DNA from: Dugong dugon
Taxonomy: Eukaryota; Chordata; Mammalia; Sirenia; Dugongidae
DNA: 64,000 nt
Assembly: GCA_030035585.1 (NCBI GenBank)
Contig: CM057462.1
Coordinates: forward strand, 95,811,234-95,875,233
Reading direction: 5' to 3'
Shown here: positions 24,101 through 35,229 of the stretch, one piece after another
How positions within the stretch are numbered: the first letter of the stretch is position 1
Layout of the letters: the number at the start of each line of letters is the position of its first letter
Made by a program: the position numbers and the translations under genes
Notes under the pieces: model-generated
Told to the model about the DNA's origin: nothing
Database searches by the model: none
The model's input: only the letters and a program-made list of their open reading frames with translations

Positions 24101-26103
24101 TTGTTGTCGTTAGGTGACGTCGAGTCGGTTCCAACTCATAGCGACCCTACGTACGACAGAATGAAACACTGCCAGGTCCTGTGCCATCCTCACAATCATT
24201 GTTATGCTTGAACCCATTGTTGCAGCCATTGTGTCAGTTCATCTAGTTGACGGTCTTCCTCTTTTTCACTGCCCCTCTACTTTACCAAGCATGATGTCCT
24301 TCTCCAGGGAGTGATCCCTCCTGATAACATGTCCAAAGTACATGAGACGTAGTCTCGCCATCCTTGCTTCCAAGGAGCATTCTGGTTGTACTTCTTCTAA
24401 GATAGATTTGTTCGTTCTTTTGGCAGTCCATGGTATATTCAATATTCTTCGCCAATACCACAACTGAAAGGCGTCGATTCTTCTTCGGGCTTCCTTATTC
24501 ATTGTCCAGCTTTCGCATGCGTATGAGGTGATTGAAAACACCATGGCTTGGGTCAGGTGCACCTTAGTCTTCAGGGTGACATCTTTGCTTTTCAGCACTT
24601 TAAAGAGGTCTTTTACAGCAGATTTGCCTAATGCCCTTTGAAATCTTCTGTTCAGTTTTTTTACTTCATCATTTCTTCCATCCGCTTTAGCTGCTCGGTG
24701 TTCAAGAGCAAGTTTTAGTCTCTTCTGACATCCATTTTGGTCTTTTCTTTCTTTCCTGTCTTTTTAATGACCTTTTGCTTTCTTCATGTATAATGTCATT
24801 GATGTCATTCCACAACTCTTCTGTCTTCAGTCATTAGTGTTCAACTCATCAAATCTACTCTTGAAATAGTCTCTAAATTCAGGTGGGATATACTCAAGGT
24901 CGTACTTTGGTGCTCATGGACTTGTCTAATTTTCTTCAGTTTCAGCTTGAACTTGCATATGAGCAATTGATGGTCTCTTCTGCAGTTGGCCCCTCGCCTT
25001 GTTCAATTTGTCTACTGTGGGGGCTTGTATGTTGCTGTGATGTTGGAAACTATGCCACTGGTATTGGAATACCAGCAGGGTCACCCATGGTGGACAGGTT
25101 TCAGCTGAGCTTCCAGATTAAGATAGACTAAGAAGAAGGACCCGGCAGTCTACTTCTGAAAAGAATTAGCCAGTGAAACCCTTATGAATAGCAACAGAAC
25201 CTTGTCTGATATAGTGCCAGAAGATGAGCCCTTCAGGTTGGAAGGCACTCAGAAGATGACTGGGGAAGAACAGCCTCCTGAAAGCAGAGTCGACCTTAAT
25301 GACCTGGATGGAGTCAAGCTTTTGGGACCCTTATTTTCTATGTGGCACAACTCAAAATGAGAAGAAACAGCTGCAAACATCCATTAATAATCGGAATGTG
25401 GAATGTAGGAAGTTATGAATCTAGGAAAATTGAAAATAATAAAAAATGAAGTGGAATGTATAAACATCGATATCCTAGACATTAATGAGCTGAAATGGAC
25501 TGATTTTGGCCATTTTGAATCAATCAGATGGTCTACTATGCCAGGAATGACAACTTCAAGAGGAGTGGCATTGCATTCATTGTCAAAAAGAACATTTCAA
25601 AATCTATCCTGAAGTACAATGCTGTCAGTGATAGGATAATATCCACACGCCTACAAGGGAGACCAGTTAATATGACTGTCATTCAAATTTATGTGCCAAC
25701 CACTAAGGCCAAAGATGAAAAAATTGAAGATTTTTACCAACTTTTGCAGTCTGAAATTGATCGAACATACAATCAGGATGCATTGACAGTTACTGGTGAT
25801 TGGAATGCGAAAGTTAGAAACAAAGAAGAAGGATCAGTAGTTAGAAAATACGGCCTTGGTGATAGAAATGATGCCAGAGGTTGCATGATAGAATTTTGCA
25901 AGACCAACAACTTCTTCACTGCAGATATCTTTTTTCACCAACATAAACGGTGACTATACCCATGGACCTCACCAGATGGAATACACAAGAATCAAATTGA
26001 CTACATCTGTGGAAAGAGACAATGCAAAAGCTCAATATCACCCATCAGAACAAGGCCAGGGGCCAACTGTGGAACAGATCATCAATTGCTCATATGCAAG
26101 TTC
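24101..26103. mobile_element. RTE insertion with inverted 5' half (twin-priming structure)
   Basis: One insertion made of two opposed RTE parts. 24101-25004 is - strand: the family 3' end, the C-terminal coding region and, after a ~1.2 kb gap in RT, the linker and end of the endonuclease. 25005-26103 is + strand: the near-complete 5' end and the endonuclease (QIYVPTTKAKDEK, VTGDWNAKVRNKEE). The outer flanks are perfect 11-base duplications AAAATACACAT at 24090-24100 and 26104-26114, so both parts arrived in one event. About 57 bases of endonuclease end occur in both parts. Confidence 0.88.
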
Positions 26104-26186
26104 AAAATACACATACTGGGCTGTTTTTGGAAGTTCTCCAGTATATATTAAACAAAATAACAATGATGAAGTGTAGGACAATGTCT

Positions 26187-26565
26187 TAGTTTCCTAGAGG
26201 TGCCATAACAAAATACCACAAACAGAGTGGCTTTAAAGAACAGAAACTTATTATCTCAAAGCTCTGCAGGCTAGAAGTCAAAATCAGGGTATCGGCTCTG
26301 TTTATTCCTCTGAGGGCTCTGAAAGAGAAACTATTCCATACATCTCTCCTAGCTTCTGGTGGCTCCTAACAATTTTTGGCATTCCTTGGCTTGTTGATGC
26401 ATCTTTACATGACATTTTCTCCCTGTGTCTGTGTTTGTGGAAGTGGCACGCATCATTACTATTCACATTTAATTGGCTAGAACTCAGTCACATGATCACA
26501 GGTCATGGAATGGATGCTGGGTAGTGTAGTCTAGCTGTGTGTCCAGGAAGAGGAGAAGTTTTGGT
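26187..26565 (-). mobile_element. LTR fossil, ERVL-MaLR-like
   Basis: An old LTR-derived fragment on the - strand. Its left boundary TGTCTTAGTTTCCT and the TATTTTGTTATGGC-type 3' end (in reverse) resemble mammalian MaLR LTRs. It is broken and old, with no internal viral genes seen. The right end is uncertain. Confidence 0.5.
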
Positions 26566-26603
26566 GAAATGTTAAAAGTCTCTGAGATAGATGATAGATA
26601 CAT

Positions 26604-26633
26604 AGATGGATGGATGGATGGATGGATAGATAG
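26604..26633. repeat. (GGAT)n/(GATA)n microsatellite
   Basis: About five GGAT units followed by GATA units. Confidence 0.9.
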
Positions 26634-26669
26634 AGAGATGTATAGGTAGAGGTTTAAGTATAGGGATAC

Positions 26670-26823
26670 CAAAAAAAAAAAACCTGTTGCTGTCAAGTTG
26701 ATTCCGACTTATGGTGACCCTATAGAAAAGAGTAGAATTACCCCATAAGGTTTCCAAGGTTTTCAAACTGCCCACCTTTTGGTTAGCAGCCATAGCTCTT
26801 AACCTCTGTGCCACTAGGGCTCA
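26670..26823 (-). repeat. AfroSINE, short type
   Basis: Reverse AfroSINE with an A12 tract at its tail side, GTCAAGTTGATTCCGACTTA, CACCTTTTGGTTAGCAGCC and GTGCCACTAGGGCTC. Confidence 0.88.
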
Positions 26824-27126
26824 TATAGAGCAAGCTATTTATTAATATTAGTAGCTATACTGCATGAATTTGGTATATACATGTCTTTTTTTCCTGGCAG
26901 AAATTACAAAAAAAAAAAAACCTCTGAATAAGCGTTATGTTATTACTTTAGAAATATGTAGGAGAGTGAAGCTTTTGTTTTGTTTTACAAATCTCTGCAC
27001 TGTTTGCATTTCCTAACCTTTAAAAAAATGGCTACAGGATTTATTGAAGTAAAGAGATAAGGGTCCATTCTTCTTCTGTGTTTTTCTATGTACCTAAATA
27101 TATATATTACAACTAATAAGCATATA

Positions 27127-27739
27127 CAAGTTGTCCCCGACTTATGATGTATTCAAGTTATGACAACCATCTGTTTTTGGTTTTTGTTGTTGTTGTTTTT
27201 GTACATCTTAGCATTAGCAGTATGTATTACATACAATGTTGCAGCATACAGTTTGCTGATACTATCATTCTCAGATGTTCACTCATAAATGTTCAATGTT
27301 ATGATTTACTGTTCAAAACACTGCCGTATAGCAGGCTATAGCCTGGTCTGCGAGAGAGTCCGGTGTCGGTGTCGAGAGTCGTTACGGATAAAAAGTTGGG
27401 CAATGTTCAACTCTAACAACATCCCACAATTGAACTGCACACGCGCCATACAGCTGCTTTAACTCCAACTTCGTTGTTAGGACACTGACGTCAACTTCCT
27501 TGTAGACCAGGCCTGTAGCGTGATCTTATTCAGCGTTTTGTACCATCAGAAGCATCAGGTGTTAATTTGAAACCGAGTTGTTCCAACCCTAAAGACAAAA
27601 TAAGGTCAGATTTATAAGCATACTGATAATAAAAGGCAGTAATAATAAAAGGGGGAAAAAAAGGTATTGGACTTATGTCAGAGCCGACTTGTGACCAAAT
27701 CAGCAGACTGGAACCCCATCATAAGTCAGGGACTACCTG
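27127..27739. mobile_element. Non-autonomous Tc1/mariner-like DNA transposon
   Basis: The left end CAAGTTGTCCCCGACTTATG and the complement of the right end CAGGTAGTCCCTGACTTATG form inverted repeats of about 23 bases with 3 mismatches. TA occurs immediately outside each end (27125-27126 and 27740-27741), the target duplication of this superfamily. The 613-base interior shows no transposase frame. Ends with GTCCC and GACTTA suggest a Tigger/pogo relative, which is inference. Confidence 0.8.
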
Positions 27740-27938
27740 TACTGAAAAAAAATACTCGTACCCTTTTCCCCAGCAACTTGGTAAACTATCCCATGGGAAT
27801 AAAAGCATCAGTAAGTAAGGATATATGAACAAGGAGTTTTATTGCATTGCAGACCTTTGTCATGGCAAATGCTGAATACAACCTGAATATCTATTAATGC
27901 AGGCCTCAAAAAAAATTGTGGCAATACATACTATAGAA

Positions 27939-29237
27939 TAGCGGTTCTCAAACATTTGGTCTCTGAACTCCTTTACATTCCTAAAATTATTAACAATTTC
28001 AAAAAATTTTTGTTTATATGGGTTGAATCTGTCAATATTTATTGTATTGGAATTTTAAATTGAGAAATTTTGAAAATGTTTAAAACAGTAACAAACATAC
28101 CACATGTTAACATAAATAACATATTTTATGAAAAGTTTCTATATTTTCAAAAATAAAAAAAATTGTCAGAAGAATAATATTGTTTTATATTTTCCAAGTC
28201 TTTAATGACAAACTTAATAAAAGACAGCTTAATTGTTGTATCAACTTTCTCATTCAATCTGTTGCTATATGTTGTGTTGGTTGAAGAATATGAAGACAAT
28301 CCAGGGTCACATATTTAGCTGGGAAAGGGAAGAGTATTTTAATAGCCTTTGCAGATAATTTTGGATATTCTTTTTTGATTCAATTCCCAAACTCAACAAA
28401 TAGTTGTTTGTTAATGGATAGTTACAGTGTAGGATCTGAAACCACATCAGTGAATTCATATACTCTGTTAAAGTCTTTATCTTTCACTTTAGGTGGATCT
28501 TTTAACCCTTTCATAATTTTGAAACATCATTCATCGAACATTTGGAAGATATTGGATCACTGAACTCTGCACATCTTCTGTATGTTACACACTTCATTAC
28601 ATCATATCAAATTCATTAATATTACCACCAATGCTCATGGTAGTGGATAAAAGTTTTCCAAAATTGCTTGAAAGCTTAAATTATAACATTGGCAACAAAT
28701 CCTGTCATTCGTTTTTCTTGACATGACATGCTAACTTAATTTCATTCTTAATTTTTATTTCCTTTAATTTCAAATACCAAATCTAAATAACCACAGTTTG
28801 TCAGTCTGTCTTAAAAAAAAAAATGTTTCATGGGAAAAGTAGCTAGTTTTAACCTCACAAACCAATCGCAAGTGCTTTTCCTTAAAACCATCATCATACT
28901 TCAGTATGCAGTAAAACTGCCTCATGCATATTCTCATTTTGTCACTCAGAATATTGAAGAGATATGTACTCAGTGACTTAGATTTAGTATAACTAATTTT
29001 TCCTGCTTTATCAAAGACCTTCTTAAGTAAAACTGAGACTGCCTAGTGGTAAAGAATACACTGACTACTGCTAGAGTGTGAGGTGCCTGCCACCATTACT
29101 TCTGCACCATCGGTGCAAATGTAATGTAAGGAAAAAGGCAAATAATGTCTTAGTATTATTATGAAAATAGATTTGACTTCTCAGACTTAGTCCTGGGGAC
29201 CCCCAGGGGTCTTCAGGCCACACTTTGGGACCCCAGT
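27939..29237 (-). mobile_element. hAT-type DNA transposon with transposase relic
   Basis: The ends TAGCGGTTCTCAAACATTTG and the complement ACTGGGGTCCCAAAGTGTGG resemble hAT terminal repeats. They are flanked by near-identical 8-base duplications CTATAGAA (27931-27938) and CTATAAAA (29238-29245), the hAT hallmark. On the - strand near 28200-28450 a decayed frame reads EYPKLSAKAIKILFPFPAKY, the C-terminal dimerisation motif of hAT (Charlie-like) transposases. Stops and frame changes are plentiful, so it is an old relic. Confidence 0.78.
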
Positions 29238-29427
29238 CTATAAAATATTATCAAATTATTTTAAAAGAATAAGTTAGATTGGTATCTGTTGACCTAGAGG
29301 GATGTCACAATGTTATTTTGAAGTTAGAAATGCACATTGCTAGGTAATATGTATCATGTGATCCCTTTTTGTAAAGAAGATGATGGATAGATAAATAGAC
29401 AAATAGATATGAAATATATATTTATGT

Positions 29428-29452
29428 GTATATATATATATATATATATATA
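29428..29452. repeat. (TA)n microsatellite
   Basis: About 12 TA units, directly left of an AfroSINE and probably part of its target. Confidence 0.9.
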
Positions 29453-29618
29453 CAAGGTTTCCTGGTGGCACAGTGGTTAAGTGTTCAGCTACTGACCAAA
29501 AAGTCTGCAGTTCAAATCCACCAGCCACTCTTTGGAAACCCTGTGGGGCAGTTCTACCCTGTCCAATAGGTTCACTATGAGTCAGAATCAACTCAATGGC
29601 AACGGGTTTTTTGTTTTT
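29453..29618 (+). repeat. AfroSINE, short type
   Basis: Head TTTCCTGGTGGCACAGTGGT, box B-like GTTCAAATCC, tail CACTATGAGTCAGAATCAAC and GGCAACGGG. Flanked on both sides by TATATA text. Confidence 0.9.
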
Positions 29619-29900
29619 TATATATGTACATATATATACACATAGAGAAAAGAGAAAGTACGGAATGATGTGCATCACACTGTTAACACAGGTTACCTCA
29701 AGGCAGGGATACAGATTGTGTTCTTTATGACTCCTCGGATTGTTTCATTAATCGTAACATGTATTCAAATTAAAAATGATTAAAATAAATACATAAAATA
29801 AAGATTTCAAAAGGGCATTTATAGGAGTACAGTCCTGGTGAGCTAGTTTGAGGAGACACATCTGAAGAATGAATTAGGCCCATTACAAGAGCAAGGTAAA

Positions 29901-30065
29901 CCAAAAACCAAACTCATTGCCTTCAAGTCGATTCCAACTCATAGCAACCCTATAGGACAGAGTAGAACTGACCTGTAGGGTTTCCAAGGAGCAGCTGGTA
30001 GATTCGTACTGCCAACGTTTCGGTTAGTAGCCATAGCTTTTAACCACTGTGCCACGAGGGCTCCT
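29901..30065 (-). repeat. AfroSINE, short type
   Basis: Reverse AfroSINE: CATTGCCTTCAAGTCGATTC, GTAGGGTTTCCAAGGAGCAG, and GTGCCACGAGGGCTCC. Confidence 0.9.
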
Positions 30066-30455
30066 AAACTAGATGGTTAGTCAACTTCTCTGAAGATTTA
30101 ATTTCAAAGAATTTTAGAGCGGGATTAAATCATAAAGATAACACAGTGAGAAGTCTCGTCCCATCCAAGGCCTCCCCGCATTTTCTAACCTGCCCAGCCT
30201 CTGCTTGAGCAACTCCTCAAGAGAAGTCCCACTCCTCCACCCACCCTTGAGAAGCCATTCTTCTGCGCTGATGCACAGAAAATACCTAGCAATTATTTGA
30301 TTCACTTTGTTTCAATGTAAAATTTAAATCTAGTGTGACCGGACATTAATCCAGAATTTCTAACCAATATCTCACTCCATCATGTTTTGGTTATATATAT
30401 GGAAAGCCCCAAATAATCCTACCAAAGAGTTTAAAATATATTTAAGGAAGCAGAA

Positions 30456-30510
30456 CACATAGGGTCGCCATGAGTTGAAATCAACTCTGCGGCAACTAAG
30501 AACAACAAAA
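30456..30510 (+). repeat. AfroSINE tail fragment, RTE-like end
   Basis: Only the tail: AGGGTCGCCATGAGTTGAAA and CGGCAACTAAGAACAACAA. A strongly 5' truncated insertion. Confidence 0.7.
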
Positions 30511-30599
30511 CACTTTTCTAGCCTTGAAACTAGTTACCACTAACTCCATCAGCTTCTTCACACTGCGCTTCCCGGCTACAGCCATCCTTCCGGGAGCAG

Positions 30600-30830
30600 A
30601 ACACTGACATGGAGTCCTATAGCCTGAATTTGGACACAGTAACACCACTTGCTTAGCAGTGTGACTCAAGACACATTTAATTAATTCCACTGGGTCTCAG
30701 TTTCCTCATTTAAAAAACGGCAGTAAAAGTACTACTCCACCCTCATAGGTTTTCTGCAACAAATGCGTGGGGTAAAATGTTTAAATGCCCTGCACGATGC
30801 CTTGGCACAATGTACATATTAGTGCACATG
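30600..30830 (+). repeat. MIR SINE
   Basis: MIR order: GGAGTCCTATAGCCTGAATT, CTGGGTCTCAGTTTCCTCAT, ACGGCAGTAAAAGTACTAC and GATGCCTTGGCACAATGTAC. Confidence 0.7.
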
Positions 30831-31522
30831 TACTTGCCCAGTATATATTAGATGGACTTCCAGTACAGACTATAGTACTGATGAGAGCAGCACTTCAGAT
30901 GAATAGAAACTTCCGGTGATTGTTACAACCCACCGGGCTGGCAGAGTTAGAAATTAAACAGTTTTGTAATATGTTTGTTTTTGTCTTTTTATCAATGAAG
31001 ACAACCAATTTCACGACTTTGCTATCTGGGTCTTAGTTTCTCAACCTCCAGAATGGAAAGAGAATGTCTTTTATCTCATCAGTAGGGAGGGAAAACCAAG
31101 ATGGCCTAGACTATAGAAAGGACCTTATTATACAAACAGGATTGCCCTTCCGGGTTTCTGCTGTTTATGGGAACTCATTGATAAATGTATGTCTCCAGCT
31201 ATTGTCAAGTAGAATGTTGAATGGTGGAACGATATCTAGAAACATTTCTCAAGCATTCTGAGGTCCTTTGAGACGATCACTTCATTTAGATTCTTATAAC
31301 TGATGATGAATCAGTGTTTAAATTATTAGCAATAATACACAGTAACCCAAAAGTTAAGAGTGGATAGTTATTTCTGGGTGATTAGATACCAGTTCATGTT
31401 TATTTTCTTTTTATATATATATTTAGGGTTTGTAACATCAGCATTTTCTATCATTTACTTTTTTAAAGTGATATGCAATTAAAAAGGAAAAACAAACCAC
31501 AATGAGCTTGTCTTAGGACATT
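30831..31522. other. Sequence between MIR and the INSL5 3' end
   Basis: No gene seen. 31330-31480 resembles an old L1 3' UTR (TTATTTCTGGGTGATTAGAT). Confidence 0.4.
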
Positions 31523-31528
31523 TTTATT
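31523..31528 (-). promoter_or_regulatory. INSL5: Candidate poly(A) signal of INSL5
   Basis: AATAAA on the - strand, about 255 bases past the INSL5 stop, in sequence without recognised repeats between stop and signal. Confidence 0.5.
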
Positions 31529-31783
31529 GCAATTTTGCACAGATCTTGGTTAATGGTAGACTATATCCCAGCATTTAAAATTCAAAGCATTAGAACTTTG
31601 GTAAAAGGAGAAAATAGACTTCATTGTGGTTTTAACCATTCATCCACAACTTTTAAAAAAATAAGCATGACCTACTCAAAAGCCATCATTTTAATGACAT
31701 TGTATAACTGTGGTACCAGGCAGTGAAACACTGTGATTAAACATGTGTAAAGCTCTGCCACCCACCAGGTATTTGCTCTTATC

Positions 31784-32016
31784 TTAGCAAAAAGAGCTCA
31801 AATCAGCCATGCTACAGCCAGCAGTGCAGCACATAACAGAGAGGTCTCTTCTTGACTTCACTGAATGCTTCCTGGGCTCCCACACGTCTCCCCTGGGCAG
31901 CTGTCCATCCTGAGCAAGTTCCTCTACTGTGGAGTCCAGCTTCGGAAGGTTATGCACTGTGATTTCCTCAGAAACTTCATGTTCATTTGGAAGATGGAAG
32001 TAATTTCCTCTCTCAG
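31784..32016 (-). CDS. INSL5: INSL5 exon 2: C-peptide and A chain
   Basis: The acceptor is CCATACAG. The exon completes an Ala codon and runs through the connecting peptide (ERGNYFHLPNEHEVSEE and on) to a basic cleavage site KSRR, then the A chain RDLSVMCCTAGCSMADLSSFC less its final Cys, with the CC-x3-C-x8-C pattern of the insulin superfamily, and TAA. With exon 1 the precursor has 135 residues, the length I recall for human INSL5. All six cysteines and both basic processing sites are present, so the gene looks functional. INSL5 is a pseudogene in some other mammals, so this is not trivial. The open frame continues upstream into the intron but that part is not coding. Confidence 0.96.
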
Positions 32017-32199
32017 CTGTATGGAAGAGAAAAAAGAAAAAAGATTTTCTTAGATGGCCCTGATGAAAAGGCAGCAACAAAGTTCTACTCTTGAGGAAAT
32101 AAGTTGGATTTCTGAAAGGAAATTGAATTCTGCACATAATTTTTCTAAAGTGTTCATTTGGCTTAACAGAAATGAGATGTTTAGTGGAGTGCCCAGTTA

Positions 32200-32300
32200 T
32201 CTCCACTCTCCTCATCTCACAGATGAGAAAACTTGAGTGCAGAGAGAGGAGCGTCATGCAGCCAGTCAGCAGCCAAGTGAAGGCTTGAATTCTGTTTGTT
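32200..32300 (-). repeat. MIR fragment in INSL5 intron
   Basis: CTCATCTCACAGATGAGAAA and GCAGCCAAGTGAAGGCTTGA are reverse MIR text. Confidence 0.55.
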
Positions 32301-32422
32301 TTACTGGCTATCTGCTCAATGACCAACAGCTCCCAATGGTGTTAATCATGCTAGAAACAGAAAACACACAAACAAAAAACAACTGCGTATATTCCCTGTC
32401 AGGCTGATCAGTGAGGGGAGAA

Positions 32423-32635
32423 AAGGTCCCTGAGTGGCACAAACAGTTAAGCACTCAACTGCTAACCAAAAGGTTAGTGGTTACAACCCACCCAGAGGTG
32501 CCTTGGAAGAAAGGCCTAGCAATCTGCTTCTAAAAGGTCACAGCCTTAAAAACCCTATGGAGCAGTTCTACTCGGCACACTTAGGGTCCCCCGCCACCAG
32601 CCTCAATTGACTTCACAACTAGCAACTAACAACAA
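32423..32635 (+). repeat. AfroSINE, long type, RTE-tail
   Basis: GGTCCCTGAGTGGCACAAAC, box B-like GGTTACAACCCACCC, the long-type segment CAATCTGCTTCTAAAAGG, and a tail ending GCAACTAACAACAAG like the RTE 3' end. More diverged than the GGGTTTGG-tailed copies, so older. Confidence 0.85.
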
Positions 32636-32662
32636 GAAGGAAGAAAATGGAGATTTATGCCT

Positions 32663-32870
32663 CTGGGCCTTGGTGGTACAGTGATTAAGTGCTTAGCTGC
32701 TGACAGGTTGACGGTTTAAACCCATCAGCTGCTCCATGGGAGAAAGATGTGGCAGTCTGCTTCTATAAAGATTGCAGCCTTGAAAGCCCTATGGGGAAGT
32801 TCTACTTGTTCTATAGGGTCACTATGGGTTGGAATCGACTCAACAGCAATGGGTTTGGTTTTTTGGGTTT
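32663..32870 (+). repeat. AfroSINE, long type
   Basis: GGGCCTTGGTGGTACAGTGA, the long segment GAGAAAGATGTGGCAGTCTG, and tail GGTTGGAATCGACTCAACAG then GGGTTTGGTTTTTTGGG. Confidence 0.9.
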
Positions 32871-33689
32871 TCTAGCTGAAAATAAAAGGTGGGCCACACT
32901 GTAATTTTATTCAAGTGTTGTTGTCAAAGTCTGAATAGAAGCCTCTCTCCCTGTAATTTAGTTCAGATTAACTTATCAGTACCTTAGGACACTGGCAAGT
33001 ACCAAGAAAAATTAGATGAATGAATGCTGATTGGTAAATCAGTAATTGATCCAGTAAAATAATGCATGGGAAACACTCTGGAACCCTGTGAAAGGCTAAA
33101 TAAACAGTATTATGATTTTCATGGTATATGCGGACATCCAGTCCACTCTACTGTGTGTTTCAGAGCTCTTCCAAATGTATTATTTCCTATTGCATTTTGG
33201 TTTGCTAATTCAAAGATTGATATAAATCCTGAAAGTTTGCACTTATTTGCCTAAGATTAAACACGGTTATTCATTCTGTCACCATTTTGTAACTATGAAC
33301 CTCTCAATATTAAAATGATAATGGTAATTTTTTCTCTTTTTAAAGCACAGAGTAAGTTCATAAGTTTTCCAAATACATTAGCCCATCAAACTATGAGAAC
33401 TGTGGCTCGTTCTCTAAAATATTTTTGTTTCCCAGGCACTTTAAACCAAACTGAAACCTTTGTAATCATATATGTGGTTTAAATACTTATTATGAAAACA
33501 CATGTTTTTACTTTTTATTGAAAACATAACAAATGCAATTGTTTTTGTCATTAAAATAAAATCTTAAATAAAGTTTACCTCACACTTTAATACAGAATTA
33601 GCAGAAAGAATTTCAAGCTAACTTCTAAGTTATTTGAATTAAAAAACAAATGACTGTAATGAAGTCAGTCCCTCACTCTTTCTGAAATG

Positions 33690-33880
33690 CATTAAGTTCA
33701 GTCCCACCTTCAAATTCTGATCAGATAATTCCCGTTGCTAGAATTCCCACCCCACTTTACCCTCATTGCTCGTAATCCTCAAATGCTACACATCCTTCAG
33801 GGCCTCTTTCAAATACCACCACCTCCATGATGCTGTCATCTATTACCACAGCCCACCACCTCCTCTTCCTCACCTCAGAA
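33690..33880 (+). repeat. L2 fragment in INSL5 intron
   Basis: CATCCTTCAGGGCCTCTTTC, CCTCCATGATGCTGTCATC follow L2 3' text. Confidence 0.55.
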
Positions 33881-33993
33881 GCAGTATGGAATAAGTGAAA
33901 GACCCCTCTGCTCTTGAAGCCACACACACCTGATTCGTCTCCTAGCCACACTGCTTAACAGCTGAACGAACATCTTTTTTCTCAGTCTAATGG

Positions 33994-34212
33994 GCAAAAC
34001 CAAAAATCAAACCACTTGCAATTGAGTTCATTCCAATTCTTGGCAACCTCATGTGTTTCAGAGTAGAACTGCAGATAGGGCTTTCAATGGCTGTGATCTT
34101 TTGGAAGTAAATCACCAGGCCTTTCTTCTGAGGTACCTCTGGGTAGACTGGAATCACCAACCTTTTGGTTAGTAGCTCAGTGCTCAACTGTTTGCACCAC
34201 TCAGGAGCTGTT
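33994..34212 (-). repeat. AfroSINE, long type, in INSL5 intron
   Basis: AAAATCAAACCACTTGCAAT, GAGTTCATTCCAATTCTTGG, long segment GAAGTAAATCACCAGGCC, TTGCACCACTCAGGAGC. Flanking GTCTAATGG/GTCTAACGG are likely target duplications. Confidence 0.85.
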
Positions 34213-34973
34213 GTCTAACGGTAAATGGTGGTAATATCACTTACTTTACAGTATCCTGATCGGCAGGCCGAATGAAATATTGCACATGAAACTGCTGGCA
34301 CTTAATAAATGCACAATAAATTTTAGACTCCATATTTTCTATCCTTATTTGACACCTGCTTGAATTCCATCTTATTAAGTTCTATATTATCCAAGTGTGA
34401 AAATCTTGCTAATCCAACCAGCCCCTTGAAATCACACGCTGTCTCTATCCCCTACTACACCTGAAAGAGATGCTGAGCTCATCCGAATAGTTATGCAATC
34501 AAATGATTTCAAGAAGACTAAATAAAACAAGGTCCTTATTATTTGCATGTAGTTAGCTCACATCTTTTCCTAGCCAAATTCAAGTTTTTTTTTTTTTTCA
34601 TAATTTGCTAACTTGATATAGAAATTGGTTAGCAGTACTTAGGGAAACAGTTACTAAAGCCTAAACACTTAAAAAATAAGGAGTGCTCCATTAAAAAACC
34701 ATCTACATGAGACCAAAAGGTCAACAATTACTTTAAAGCAAAGATGACAAGATAAGGGGGCAGGGAAACTAGAGTACTGGAAACAGAACAACCAGATTGC
34801 AATTAAAGAGAATGTTGGCACATTGTGAGAAATGTAACTAATGTCACTGAACAATTTGTGCAGAAATTGTCAAATGGGAAGCTAATTTGATGTGTAAACT
34901 TTCACCAAAAACACACATTGAAATATTATTTAAAAAAGAAAAAAAAAAAAGGAGACAGGTGGCTTCATGTTAC

Positions 34974-35148
34974 CTTGCTGAACTGGAAGGCTCCCCTCCA
35001 GATGCCGTCTCCACCTAGAGGCACCACAGATATAGATGATTGCTCTGATGAAGTCTTTCCCGCAGAGCTTCAGCGAACCCTCACTCTTCACTTCTGAGAT
35101 GGCAAGTAGGAAAGAGAGTAGAAATAAAGTGAAAATTGAGCCCTTCAT
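34974..35148 (-). CDS. INSL5: INSL5 exon 1: signal peptide and B chain
   Basis: Insulin-like peptide 5 is a relaxin-family hormone made by colonic L cells that acts on receptor RXFP4. The exon opens [17 protein letters not shown], a hydrophobic signal peptide. The B chain follows, with [13 protein letters not shown] carrying its two cysteines and the SRW motif at its C-terminal end, which matters for receptor contact in this family. RR just after is the start of the C-peptide. I chose this ATG because it aligns with the human start; an in-frame upstream ATG lies before the signal peptide, next to the TATA box. The donor is CAAG|GTAACA and the split codon becomes Ala with exon 2. Confidence 0.96.
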
Positions 35149-35229
35149 TTTGCTGAGGATCAAATGAGGATCTGATATGGTGAGTATTGCCAAATCAAGT
35201 TCTGAAGTTACTCTCAAGCTCTTGTCCAA

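Larger units (their letters stand above)
29255..29820 (+). mobile_element. Old L1 3' UTR, split by TA repeat and AfroSINE
   Basis: Typical L1M 3' UTR phrases: GGTAATATGTATCATGTGAT, CAGGTTACCTCAAGGCAGGG and a final A-rich stretch near 29790-29815. Confidence 0.55.
32017..34973 (-). other. INSL5: INSL5 intron
   Basis: A single 2,957-base intron, GT at 34973-34972 and AG at 32018-32017 on the - strand, splitting the propeptide in phase 1 as in other insulin/relaxin genes. It holds three AfroSINEs and L2/MIR remnants. 32871-33689 shows nothing I recognise. Confidence 0.9.

Noticed and set aside
24620-24650. RT deletion in the inverted RTE as an RNA splicing product
   Set aside because: The left side has a GT after the break, but the right side lacks AG before the junction.
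32017-32326. Extension of the INSL5 exon 2 open frame upstream of the acceptor
   Set aside because: It lies beyond a good acceptor that joins exon 1 in frame and gives the human protein length; the extension overlaps a MIR.
35149-35229. In-frame ATG upstream of the INSL5 signal peptide
   Set aside because: It lies at or before the expected transcription start next to the TATA box, and MKGS aligns with the human start.
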